Assembly (NCBI GenBank): GCA_910578865.1
Contig: CAJTRM010000003.1
Span: 62,001-126,000 of the forward strand
Direction of reading: 5' to 3'
Length of the DNA stretch: 64,000 nt
Origin: an uncultured Dorea sp.
GTDB lineage: Bacteria; Bacillota_A; Clostridia; Lachnospirales; Lachnospiraceae
Shown here: in pieces, positions 53,600-62,799 of the stretch
How the letters are laid out: every line of letters starts with the position of its first letter
How positions within the stretch are numbered: position 1 is the stretch's first letter
Made by a program: the position numbers and the translations under genes
The notes under the pieces: model-generated
Database searches by the model: none
Seen by the model: the letters and a program-made list of their open reading frames with translations, nothing else
What the model was told of the DNA's origin: nothing

Positions 53600-54656
53600 A
53601 TGGATTATAACTTAATCAAACTGGTGATTGTTTTCGCGATTATCGTTGCGATCATCTGGGCGAAAAAACCACTACACTGGGCATTCATTGCCGGAATCAT
53701 AGCGACGGCGCTGATCTGTATGATTCCGGTGGATCAATGCGGCAAAGTAATATGGAGCGTCGTCACTGACTGGGGTAAGATGGCAATTGTACTTGACATT
53801 TACCTGATTACTTTTCTGCAGAGGTTGCTTGATAAGAGAAAACAGATTCAGCTGGCGCAGGTGGATATGATCAATCTGTTTAACAACCGCATTGTCAATG
53901 CGCTTTTAATTCTGATCATTATCGGATTTCTTCCGTCACCGGCTGCCCATCCCCAGCTTTGTGGTCGCAATGCTTCCGCCGGTGATCGTCCTGTTTGTTG
54001 TCGGCTATTTTGTATATTTAAGAAAGCTTCCGACAAAAACAGGTATGGAGATCACGGTCACGAAGAAAGAGGCGGCCATCGGCTTGTTCAAACATATCTG
54101 GTCTCTGGTTCTGATCATGGTTCTGATCATGGGCGTGGGACTGTCGGTAGAGATTTCCATCGGCATCGTTCTGCTGCTGTGCTTTATCGTTTATAAAGTA
54201 ACACCGAAGGAGATTGTTGAGTTGCTGCCGAAAGCATTTGATAAGGTTATGATCCTGTCTACGCTGATGATCTTTATCTTCCAGGGCTTCCTGTCACATG
54301 CAGGTATTCTGGCTTCCCTTATTTCTGCTTTCCAGGCGCTGCCGATCCCGGCATTCATTATGTTTGCACTGCTTATTTTTGTCGGCGGAGTCCTTACAGG
54401 GGCACAGGGAATCATCGCGGTTGTTGCGCCTCTTGCGTTTGCAGCAATTCCGGGCTTCGGAATTCCGCTGGTTATGCTGCTGGGCTGTTTCGCATGGGCA
54501 TCCAACCAGCTCTCACCGACACATGTATGTGTTGTGGTGGCAGCTAACTATTTCAAAGTAGATTTCAGCGACATGGTTAAAAAGGTCATTCCGTGTCTTG
54601 CTGTATATCTGGTGTTCGCTTTCCTGTACTATCATGTGCTGCTGCTGTTTATGTAG
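53600..54656 (+). pseudogene. DUF401-family permease with internal deletion and frameshift
   Basis: The first frame (AAGGAGGG site, ATG at 53600) encodes four to five hydrophobic segments up to GFLPSPAA near 53945. The rest of the membrane protein (LPIPSFVVAMLPPVIV onwards) is in the next frame and ends normally at 54656 with several more segments. Both halves together give ~350 residues, whereas relatives are about 400, and the junction abuts two regions that are separated by a loop in relatives. A deletion of roughly 100-200 bases is inferred. The transporter is expected to be dead. Confidence 0.75.
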
Positions 54657-54757
54657 TGAGGTAAAATGCGGCGGACCAGGTTCATGCTTTTTGCTGCGGG
54701 GAAGAGAATTACATAATTACAATATTACAAAAGATTTTATTTTAGGAGGAAAACATT

Positions 54758-55282
54758 ATGGCAATCTGTAAAGAACAAATCGAGAAAATCAAAGAGGCGG
54801 CTCTCTGGAACTTTTATAACGGACTGAACTGCTGTGAAAGTGTATATGAGGCAATGATTTCAAGCGGAGTGCTCTCAGATGAGGAGGCACCGTACCATAC
54901 ATGCGCTATGTGCGCGGGCTTTGGCGGAGGCGTCGGCATGACAGGACTGACCTGCGGCGCACTGTCAGGGGCGATCCTGTCAGTCAGTGCGAAACAGGGG
55001 CGTAAGGATCCAAAGGCCGAGAAACCGGACGGACTCTATGATGTAGAGTACCGCCGCTACAACAACATGGTAAGTGATTTTACAGAGGCTATGGGAAGCC
55101 CTCTGTGCAGGGAGATCTGTAAAGGGAACGTAGGAGATCCGGAGCGCTGGGGAGGCAAGGAGCGGAAAGACCATTGTGCCAACTGTATTACGGCCGGTGT
55201 AGAGATTGCATGTAAATACCTGGATCTCACGACAGAAGAAATCGGGGAATTCTCATGGAAGAACAATGTAGCAGGATTTTAG
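54758..55282 (+). CDS. C_GCAxxG_C_C family redox-type protein
   Basis: 174 residues, AGGAGG before ATG. The cysteine pattern that names the family is present: NCCES near 27, CAMCAGFGGGVGMTGLTCGAL at ~50-70, then LCREIC, and HCANCI near the C-terminus. Such proteins are found next to redox and transport genes in anaerobes and are thought to bind metal or redox cofactors; no reaction is established. It sits between the permease and the dihydropyrimidinase of the sigma-54 operon. Confidence 0.9.
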   Translation: MAICKEQIEKIKEAALWNFYNGLNCCESVYEAMISSGVLSDEEAPYHTCAMCAGFGGGVGMTGLTCGALSGAILSVSAKQGRKDPKAEKPDGLYDVEYRRYNNMVSDFTEAMGSPLCREICKGNVGDPERWGGKERKDHCANCITAGVEIACKYLDLTTEEIGEFSWKNNVAGF

Positions 55283-55315
55283 GCTTGGATTTTAAGATGA
55301 CAGGAGTCTATGAGT

Positions 55316-56710
55316 ATGAAAAATTTGATTAAAGGTGGAACGATTGTAACAGCTTCTAACGAGTACACTGCCGATATCCTCATGGAGGACGGCAGGATAT
55401 CAGCGATCGGAAAAGATCTGGAATGTGCCGGCGCGCAGGTTTATGATGCCTCCGGAAAATATGTCCTTCCGGGCGGCGTTGACCAGCATGTTCACTTCTC
55501 CTTTGAGTTCAACGGTGCAAAGGTAAGAGGATTTGAGACGTCTGACGCCGCAGTTGCAGGCGGGACAACGACAGTTATTGAGTTCGTCAACCAGGTCAGG
55601 GGGAAAGGGCTTGTGGATTCCATAGAAGATTACCGCAGGGAAAATGCGGAAAATGTTGCCATGGCCGACTATTCCTTTCATATCGTTATGACCGATCCGA
55701 GGGAAGAGGTTATTGAAGAAATCCCGTCGCTTGTGGAGGCAGGGTATCCGACCATGAAGCTGTTCATGGCATATAAAGGAATGTTCTTCCATGCAGATGA
55801 CGATGCCATCTTAAAAGCATTGAAGAAAGGGAAGGAAGCCGGAATTACAGTGATGGTCCACGCGGAAAACGCAGACATGATTGACGTGCTTCAAAAGGAG
55901 CTGATCGCCAAGGGACAGACCGGCCCTTATGGCCATGTGCTTTCGAGGCCGCCTGTAGTAGAGGCCGAGGCCACAAGGCGGGCAATCTATCTTGCACAGC
56001 TTGCCGATGCGCCGTTATACATTGTGCATGTTTCCTGCAGGGAGGCGCTTGAGGAAATCGCACGGGCATATGACAGCGGCCAGCCTGTTATGGGGGAGAC
56101 CTGTTCCCATTATCTTACGCTGGATGAATCCAATCTTGCAAAACCGGATTTTGAGGGCGGGAAGTATGTATGCTCCCCGGCCCTGCGGACACAGGATCAT
56201 TTTGAAGATTTGTGGAAAGGAATCAATAACGGCTGGTTAAACGCCGTCAGTTCCGATCACTGCGGATTTGACTGGAAAGACCAGAAGCATATGGGAGAGG
56301 ATGACTTCAGGAATATCCCCAACGGAGCGCCGGGGCTTGAGAACCGGCTTCAGGTACTTTGGACTTATGGCGTGGAGGCGGGAAAGATCACACGCCAGAA
56401 ACTGGTAGACATCTATGCTTCTGCACCGGCGAGGAATAACGGCCTTGATTATTGTAAAGGCTATATCGAGGTAGGGTATGACGCAGATGTCGTTATTTAC
56501 GACCCGGAGTACAGAGGCGTATTTTCTAATGAGAAATCCCGTCACGGCGTAGACTACTGTGCATATGAAGGGATGGAACAGAAAGGAAAGGTAGATACCG
56601 TATTCCTCAGAGGAAATGTGGTAGTGAAAGACGGAGAATATTGCGGGAATAAGGGTGACGGAAGGCTTGTCAAAGGAAAGCCTTATGGAACCATGTACAA
56701 AGAAAGATGA
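55316..56710 (+). CDS. Dihydropyrimidinase/D-hydantoinase
   Basis: 464 residues from the ATG at 55316 (AGGAG 9 bases upstream; the in-frame ATG at 55310 is too close). Amidohydrolase motifs: GGVDQHVHF (two metal His), the MKLFMAYKGM segment whose Lys is carbamylated, VHAEN, YIVHVS, and SDHCGFD (Asp). It opens cyclic ureides such as dihydrouracil or hydantoins, in the cytosol. As the only intact enzyme of the operon with a broken permease and activator, its expression may be impaired. Confidence 0.94.
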   Translation: MKNLIKGGTIVTASNEYTADILMEDGRISAIGKDLECAGAQVYDASGKYVLPGGVDQHVHFSFEFNGAKVRGFETSDAAVAGGTTTVIEFVNQVRGKGLVDSIEDYRRENAENVAMADYSFHIVMTDPREEVIEEIPSLVEAGYPTMKLFMAYKGMFFHADDDAILKALKKGKEAGITVMVHAENADMIDVLQKELIAKGQTGPYGHVLSRPPVVEAEATRRAIYLAQLADAPLYIVHVSCREALEEIARAYDSGQPVMGETCSHYLTLDESNLAKPDFEGGKYVCSPALRTQDHFEDLWKGINNGWLNAVSSDHCGFDWKDQKHMGEDDFRNIPNGAPGLENRLQVLWTYGVEAGKITRQKLVDIYASAPARNNGLDYCKGYIEVGYDADVVIYDPEYRGVFSNEKSRHGVDYCAYEGMEQKGKVDTVFLRGNVVVKDGEYCGNKGDGRLVKGKPYGTMYKER

Positions 56711-56740
56711 TCAGATCCCCGAAAGACTGTAGATCAATGA

Positions 56741-56776
56741 GACAGAGGAGCAGCCAGGCCTGCTTCCTCTGTCTTT
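56741..56776 (+). terminator. Terminator after the dihydropyrimidinase gene
   Basis: GACAGAGG (56741-56748) pairs with CCTCTGTC (56766-56773), extended by an inner GCAG/CTGC pair; a short T-run (TTTCT) follows. Confidence 0.65.
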
Positions 56777-56852
56777 CTGAGGTTTTACAGCAGCTCTCCT
56801 TGCGGGGCTTTGGGATTCCTGTTTATAATTAAGATCATAGGAGGGTTTCTTG

Positions 56853-58258
56853 ATGGAAAAAGATTTACAGTATTATAAGGAAGCGTACAGTGAACTGGAA
56901 ACAATTTTTGAGATGGCATTTGACCAGATTACAGTAGCAGACGGAGACGGTGTTTTCCTGCGCGTCAGCAGCATGTGCGGAGAGAATTTCGGAATGCCTA
57001 ACGAAGAAATCGTGGGGAGCAGTGCATATGAACTGGAGGAAAAAGGGATTTTCGACAAATCAGCTACTGTAGCCGTATTGGAAGAGAAGAAAGAGATCAC
57101 GGTCTTTCAGATGACAGGAGCGAAGAGAAAGCTGATGGTAACCGGCAAGCCTATTTTTGACGAAAAGGGAAATGTCAAAAGGGTTATCAATATCTCACGG
57201 GATATTACAGAGCTTGAGAATCTGAAGCAGCAGATCAGAGACCAGGAGGATATGGTAGATACTATGCGTTCCAGCTGCGCCATAAGAACGGGCAGCACGA
57301 GATCTTGATCGGTTCCAGTGCAAAGATGCAGGAGGTGGTGCGTCTTATGGAGCATATAGTGCCCCTTCAGACGACGATACTCCTCCAGGGTGAGACAGGA
57401 GTCGGCAAGAGTATGTTCGCCCGGTTTATCCACAACAGCTCAGTAAACGGCGAACTTCCGTTTATCCAGATCAACTGCGGCGCGATTCCGGAGGAACTTC
57501 TGGAATCGGAGTTGTTCGGCTACGTTCCGGGAGCATTTACCGGAGCTTTAAGGGAGGGGAAAAAGGGCCTGCTGGAAGCCGCAGGGGAAGGGACCGTATT
57601 TCTTGACGAGATCTCGGAGCTTCCCCTCCATCTGCAGGTGAAGTTTCTGCATGCCATCCAGGAGAGGGAGATTATGAGAGTGGGCGCTACGAAGTCCGTA
57701 AAGGTGAATGCCAGAATTATCGTGGCGGCCAACAAGGATTTAAAAGAATTGGTGGCACAGGGGAAATTCAGGGAGGACTTATATTACCGTATCAGTGTGG
57801 TGCCGATCCATATCCCGGCGCTTCGGGAGCGGGAAGAGGACATTCTCCAGTATATCCGGTTTTTCTTAAAGATTATGAACGGACGCTATGGGATGGCAAA
57901 GGATATTACCTACGGGGCTACGGAGCTTCTCCGGAAATATGAGTGGCCGGGGAATGTGCGTGAGATGGAGAATGCCATAGAAAGGCTGGTTGTCAGCACT
58001 TTTCACGATACGATTACAGAGTCGGATGTCCGCAAAATGTTTCCTGCAAATAAGGTGAAGGAATTGGAGACGAAAGCGAAGGAGGAGGAAGGGACGGGAG
58101 AGCATATGAGTCTTCCCGAACAGCTGAATCAGATGGAAAAGAGCATTTTAGAGGAGTGCTTCCGGACATATAAGACGACACGGGCCATTGCTTCGGCGCT
58201 GGGGATCGATCAGTCTACGGTAGTCAAGAAGCTTAAGAAATATGATATAAAATCGTGA
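56853..58258 (+). pseudogene. PAS/sigma-54-interacting activator gene with one frameshift
   Basis: The ATG at 56853 follows AGGAGGG. Residues ~5-120 are a PAS domain (FEMAFDQITVADGDGVFLRVS). The frame breaks near 57268-57270: one base, probably a T, is missing, so the first product ends at 57308. In the second frame (to 58258) the AAA+ domain is complete: Walker A GETGVGKS, the sigma-54-contact GAFTGA, Walker B VFLDEIS, and a Fis-type helix-turn-helix TRAIASALGIDQSTVVKK at the end. It is the natural activator of the sigma-54 promoter at 53504. The AAA+ half might be made from the TTG at 57305 but has no visible ribosome site. Confidence 0.82.
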
Positions 58259-58416
58259 AGTACGGCTCTGTGCAATTTTACCAAAAACCTTTGTGAGAAA
58301 GTAGCCAGCTTGAATAACTGAGCGGGATAATTATCCGAAAAAGGCTCGGATATATCCAAAATAATTTCTGAAAATTACTACATTGTGACGAAAAATTGTG
58401 AATTATGCACTAATAA

Positions 58417-58445
58417 TTGACTAAAAATTGTGCATATATTACAAT
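58417..58445 (+). promoter_or_regulatory. Predicted sigma-A promoter of the second LacI/ABC operon
   Basis: TTGACT (58417-58422) and TACAAT (58440-58445) with 17-base spacing. An inverted repeat ATGCAC (58405-58410) / GTGCAT (58430-58435) flanks the -35 box and may be an operator for the adjacent LacI protein. Confidence 0.6.
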
Positions 58446-58525
58446 AAATGCATAAAGAAAAATGATCGATCGAGAAATTATTTCTTACATTATTTCTTTT
58501 ATGCCAGAGTTTAAGAGGTGAAGGA

Positions 58526-59524
58526 ATGAGTAATATTAAAGATGTAGCAAAATTAGCCGGTGTGTCTGTACCTACGGTGTACAAGGTATTTAACCCTTCG
58601 TATTATACAAGCAGCAAAGTGCGTAAAAAAGTACTGGATGCAGTGCGTGAGCTGAATTATACGCACAAGGCGGTGCAGAAGAAGGAAACGCAGACTGCGA
58701 AAAAAGTCATCGCCATTTTTATTGACGAGATCTTAAATCCTTTTTATGAGGCTATGATCTTACAGATCGTCAAAGAGATGGAGCGGCATGACTATGTGCC
58801 GATGGTGATGTATACATTCAATAATGCCCGGATCGAGCGGCAGAACTTTGAACTGGCAATTGCACATCAATGTGACGGGATCATGTTTGTACCGGCTCCG
58901 AACGGGGACAGGAGATATGTGGAGCATCTGATCGCAAAGCGGTATCCGCTTGTGCAGCTGTTCCGGTCTGTCTATAAAGAGCTGGATACCATTATGATCG
59001 ACGACGAGCTGGGCACTTACCTGGCCGCGCAGCACCTCATCCAAAGCGGGCATAAAAGAATCATGATGATATCAAAAACCAATCCTGCGATATATATTCA
59101 GCGTGAAATGGGATTTACACAGGCTTTTAAGGATGCAAAGCTTCCGGTCGAGGACGACTGGATCTATATTACCAATTATGTAGACTGTGCAAAGGAAATG
59201 ATCAAAGAAAAAATCTGCAGACATCAGCCGACGGCCATCCTTTCAACAGGAGAAAATATCAGTATTAATGTGCTCCAGGCTCTGGCTGAGATGAAGCTGT
59301 CCATTCCCGGGGATATCAGTCTGGTCATCTATGACAATGTTCCGTGGGCGCAGATTTACGGTATTACAACGGTTGCCCATCCTTATGAAAGGATCGGGCA
59401 GCTGATCGTAGAATTACTGCATCATCAGTTTGAAAGCATTTTGCAGGAGAGCAGTGATTCTCCCAGCAGATTAGTTCTGGACCCCACGCTTGAAGCCAGG
59501 AATTCAGTAAAAATTATTACATGA
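58526..59524 (+). CDS. LacI-family transcriptional regulator
   Basis: 332 residues; AGAGGTGAAGG before ATG. Helix-turn-helix IKDVAKLAGVSVPTVYKVFN, which has Tyr-Lys where most LacI proteins have Ser-Arg in recognition helix 2, then a sugar-binding-protein-like sensor domain. It is the first gene of the fructan-type ABC operon and ends 13 bases before the binding-protein gene, so it is cotranscribed with its presumed targets. Confidence 0.93.
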   Translation: MSNIKDVAKLAGVSVPTVYKVFNPSYYTSSKVRKKVLDAVRELNYTHKAVQKKETQTAKKVIAIFIDEILNPFYEAMILQIVKEMERHDYVPMVMYTFNNARIERQNFELAIAHQCDGIMFVPAPNGDRRYVEHLIAKRYPLVQLFRSVYKELDTIMIDDELGTYLAAQHLIQSGHKRIMMISKTNPAIYIQREMGFTQAFKDAKLPVEDDWIYITNYVDCAKEMIKEKICRHQPTAILSTGENISINVLQALAEMKLSIPGDISLVIYDNVPWAQIYGITTVAHPYERIGQLIVELLHHQFESILQESSDSPSRLVLDPTLEARNSVKIIT

Positions 59525-59537
59525 AAGGGGCTTAATC

Positions 59538-60863
59538 ATGAAAAAGGATTATTTGAAAAAAATAGTATCACTGGGGCTTATTGTATCAATGGCTGCTGTG
59601 CTGGGCGGATGCGGGGCGTCAGGTTCTTCAGGCGGAAGCACAGGGACGGCGGGGGAGAGGGAGTATACCTTTACCTTTGCGGAGCATGTGGCAAATGTAA
59701 AAGAGCAGGCGCCTCAGGTGTATGCGGTAGTGAAGGCATACGAGGACGCTCATCCGAATGTAAAGATTGATCTGCAGGGTACTTCCTCTGATGAGCAGAT
59801 CCGGAACATCAAGATGGCCGCACAGAACGACACGCTCCCGGAGTTGTTCTGGATGGAGCAGGGGGGTGCAGTAGAACTTGCGGAAAATGGTTATCTGGCA
59901 GATATTACAGAAGATATTACATCGGATCAGGAGTTTGTGGACGGCTTTCTGCCGAATATGCTGGATTCGCTGAAAATTGACGGTAAGATCTATGGAATCC
60001 CGTGTGAGCTGCAGTCAAACGGCATCTGGATCAACAAGAAATTATTTGATCAGTATGAACTGGAGATTCCGGTGACTTATGAAGACTTCACAGAATGTGC
60101 AGAGGTATTTAACGAGAACGGGATTATCCCGATGGCACAGGGAGCCAAGGATACATTTACGGCATGGGCATTTGAGAATATGCATTGCAGATATGGATTC
60201 TTTGACCATGTGGATGGGATCGCAGACGGAACCGACAAGTGGAGCAATGACGATTACCTGAAGTTCTATGAAAGGCTTGCAGACATGAGGGACAATCAGA
60301 TCTTTGCAGATAACCTGTCCACCACCGGCTATGACCAGTCGGTAGAAGCATTCCTGGGAGGAAAAGCAGCCATGCTGAATTCCGGAGTGTGGGATACGAA
60401 AAAATTTGATCAGAGCAGCCTGGCCCAGGATATCTACTTCTGGTGGGGGCCGACCTTTGACGACGGGGTGGGAGATCAGGAGATTTCCATGAAAGCGCCT
60501 GCACATCCGTATTGTGTATCCGCCAGGGTAAAGGAAGAAGATCCGGAGCTGTACAACGTAATCATTGATTTTCTGAAGTTTTATTATGGAAGTGAAGGTA
60601 CAGAGATTATTGCAAAAGACAACCAGTCTATTCCTGTGACAAAATATACAGGCGACATTGATTCTGAGAAATATCCGGTCTTTGCCCGGGTGATCGAGAG
60701 TATGAATGACGACTGGGAAAGTCCGAAGGCATGTCCGGATATGTATATTTCCGGGCAGCTCATCAACCAGTACAGAGAGAGTATGATCGGTGTGATCAAC
60801 GGCACCTATACGCCTGAGGAAGCAGCGGCGTTTATGGACGAGCAGCAGAGTACAGTTGAATAG
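59538..60863 (+). CDS. ABC transporter extracellular sugar-binding lipoprotein
   Basis: 441 residues. Lipoprotein signal peptide with lipobox LGGC (Cys near residue 25) followed by a Ser/Gly-rich linker. CUT1 solute-binding fold: TFTFAEHV start, YGIPCELQSNGIWINKKLF, and a late IPVTKY segment. Linked genes (GH32) suggest a fructo-oligosaccharide or sucrose-like ligand. Confidence 0.93.
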   Translation: MKKDYLKKIVSLGLIVSMAAVLGGCGASGSSGGSTGTAGEREYTFTFAEHVANVKEQAPQVYAVVKAYEDAHPNVKIDLQGTSSDEQIRNIKMAAQNDTLPELFWMEQGGAVELAENGYLADITEDITSDQEFVDGFLPNMLDSLKIDGKIYGIPCELQSNGIWINKKLFDQYELEIPVTYEDFTECAEVFNENGIIPMAQGAKDTFTAWAFENMHCRYGFFDHVDGIADGTDKWSNDDYLKFYERLADMRDNQIFADNLSTTGYDQSVEAFLGGKAAMLNSGVWDTKKFDQSSLAQDIYFWWGPTFDDGVGDQEISMKAPAHPYCVSARVKEEDPELYNVIIDFLKFYYGSEGTEIIAKDNQSIPVTKYTGDIDSEKYPVFARVIESMNDDWESPKACPDMYISGQLINQYRESMIGVINGTYTPEEAAAFMDEQQSTVE

Positions 60864-60890
60864 CAAGGTACAGCAGCTTGATATCGGGGT

Positions 60891-60925
60891 AGAAGGCCAT
60901 GCCTGGGTAAAGGGCATGGCCTTCT
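60891..60925 (+). repeat. Intercistronic hairpin between binding protein and permease
   Basis: AGAAGGCCATGCC (60891-60903) pairs perfectly with 60913-60925, 9-base loop, no T-run. It occupies the same place as the hairpin at 48177 in the other ABC operon. Confidence 0.75.
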
Positions 60926-60986
60926 GCGTTCATATGGAAGCGCACGCAGTAGTTGTATATTACCGTTTAAGGAAGGGAGGAAAAGG

Positions 60987-61865
60987 ATGCGCTGGTTTAG
61001 TAAAAAAAGCACCAAAGCATGGATGATCATGCCGACGGTATTATTGTTTGCGGTGTTTGTTATTGTTCCTGTCATTATGGCCTTTTATTATAGTATTACG
61101 AATTTTACCGGCATTGGCCAGCCGAAGATGACCGGGCTGTCAAATTACAGGACCTTATTCAAAGATCCGGTATTCTATGTCGCTTTGAAAAATACATGTA
61201 TTATATTGGGCCTTTCTACCATATTTATTGTCTTGTGTTCCTTTGGGCTGGCTTTGCTGCTCAACAGGAAAGCAAAGGGGATAAAGCTGATGCAGTCACT
61301 GTGTTTCGTACCCAATATTATCAGCCCCATTCTGATTGGCCTGATCTGGGTGTTTATTTTAGACCCCAAGATCGGTCTGGTAAATGCAGTGCTGAGAATG
61401 CTGGGCAGTGAGCTGCAGCCGGCATGGATCGGAGGCGGGGTATTAACACCGTACTGCGTGGCTTTTATTTTTCTCTGGCAGACGGTGGGCTATAACGCAA
61501 CGATCTTCGTGGCGGGGCTTCGCATGGTGCCGGAGGATCTGTATGAAGCGGCGAAGATTGACGGGGCAGGAAGCTGGCAGAGGCTTGTATATATTACATG
61601 CCCTATGATCAAACAGACCATTGTTATTGTGATGCTTTTGATCGTCACCGGCAGTATAAAGATATTTGAGATTGTCTATCAGCTCACAGGAGGCGGGCCC
61701 AATCATCTGTCGGATACGCTTGTGACTTATATGTATTTTTCCACCTTTACATCGTCCAAATATGGATACGGGATGAGTATTGCATCTGTAACATTTCTGA
61801 TTTCAGCAGTGTTTGCGGTTATTTATCTGAAGATTACGAAAGAACGGATCGGAGGTGAGGATTAG
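60987..61865 (+). CDS. ABC sugar transporter permease (MalF-like)
   Basis: 292 residues, GGGAGG before ATG. Six hydrophobic segments and an EAA loop (DLYEAAKIDGAGSWQRLVYITCPM) near ~185. Partner of the next gene; no ATPase is encoded in the operon. Confidence 0.93.
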   Translation: MRWFSKKSTKAWMIMPTVLLFAVFVIVPVIMAFYYSITNFTGIGQPKMTGLSNYRTLFKDPVFYVALKNTCIILGLSTIFIVLCSFGLALLLNRKAKGIKLMQSLCFVPNIISPILIGLIWVFILDPKIGLVNAVLRMLGSELQPAWIGGGVLTPYCVAFIFLWQTVGYNATIFVAGLRMVPEDLYEAAKIDGAGSWQRLVYITCPMIKQTIVIVMLLIVTGSIKIFEIVYQLTGGGPNHLSDTLVTYMYFSTFTSSKYGYGMSIASVTFLISAVFAVIYLKITKERIGGED

Positions 61866-62708
61866 ATGGGCGGCAATAAGAAAAAAGGCGCTCACACTGG
61901 CCTTACGATATTGACAGTTATCATTACGGTTTTGATTATTATACCGTTTGCATGGATGATATTATTGTCATTTAAGACGAATACGGAGATCATGAACTCT
62001 CCGCTGTCCCTTCCGGATAAACTGAATCTGGATAATTTTAAAATGGCGTTTCGGACCCTGCCGCTTGGGACCATGTACAAAAATACGATAATTATAGTTG
62101 TGTTTACACAGCTGATCTGCCTGGTTACTACATTTTGCAGCTCCTTTGCGCTCACGAGGCTCAGATACAGGAATAAAAAGATACCGAACGGACTTTATCT
62201 GTTCTTCCTGTCAGGGCTGATGATACCTACCTATATATTGCTGTTCCCGATCTTTCGGATCAACATCCAGCTGGGAATCGTAAATAAATATGTATCTGTG
62301 ATACTGCCGCTGGCGGCATCTTCGATATCCTTTAATACGCTGTTGTTCGTAGGATTTTTAAAAGATTTTCCGGCAGATATCGAGGAGGCGGCAATCATAG
62401 ACGGGTGTAATCTGCGGACCTTATGTACCAGGATCACTTTGCCGCTGATGAAGCCGGTATTGCTGACAGTGACAATATTTAATGTATTGTATGTATGGAA
62501 TGAATTTCCGTTGGAGGTGACGCTGATACAGAGGCCGGAGATGCGTACAATCTCCATGGGGGTATCCATGTTCCGGGGACAGTATAGTATTGATTATGGC
62601 GGCCTGGTGGCTGGCGCGCTGTTGATACTGATTCCGCAGCTGGTCTTCTACGGCGTATTCCAGAGATATATTGTGGGAGGGCTCACAGCAGGGGCGGTAA
62701 AGGGATAA
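61866..62708 (+). CDS. ABC sugar transporter permease (MalG-like)
   Basis: 280 residues, starting immediately after the previous stop, with GGAGGTGAGG as its ribosome site inside the preceding gene. Six hydrophobic segments and an EAA loop (DIEEAAIIDGCNLRTLCTRITLPL). Forms the importer channel with the upstream permease. Confidence 0.93.
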   Translation: MGGNKKKGAHTGLTILTVIITVLIIIPFAWMILLSFKTNTEIMNSPLSLPDKLNLDNFKMAFRTLPLGTMYKNTIIIVVFTQLICLVTTFCSSFALTRLRYRNKKIPNGLYLFFLSGLMIPTYILLFPIFRINIQLGIVNKYVSVILPLAASSISFNTLLFVGFLKDFPADIEEAAIIDGCNLRTLCTRITLPLMKPVLLTVTIFNVLYVWNEFPLEVTLIQRPEMRTISMGVSMFRGQYSIDYGGLVAGALLILIPQLVFYGVFQRYIVGGLTAGAVKG

Positions 62709-62799
62709 GCGCGCCCGGAACAGAAGCTGCCCGGAGGATGCAGATCTGCGGCAGAATTAATTCAGAGAAAACTTAGTAAAGAGAAAGAGGACTGAGATT

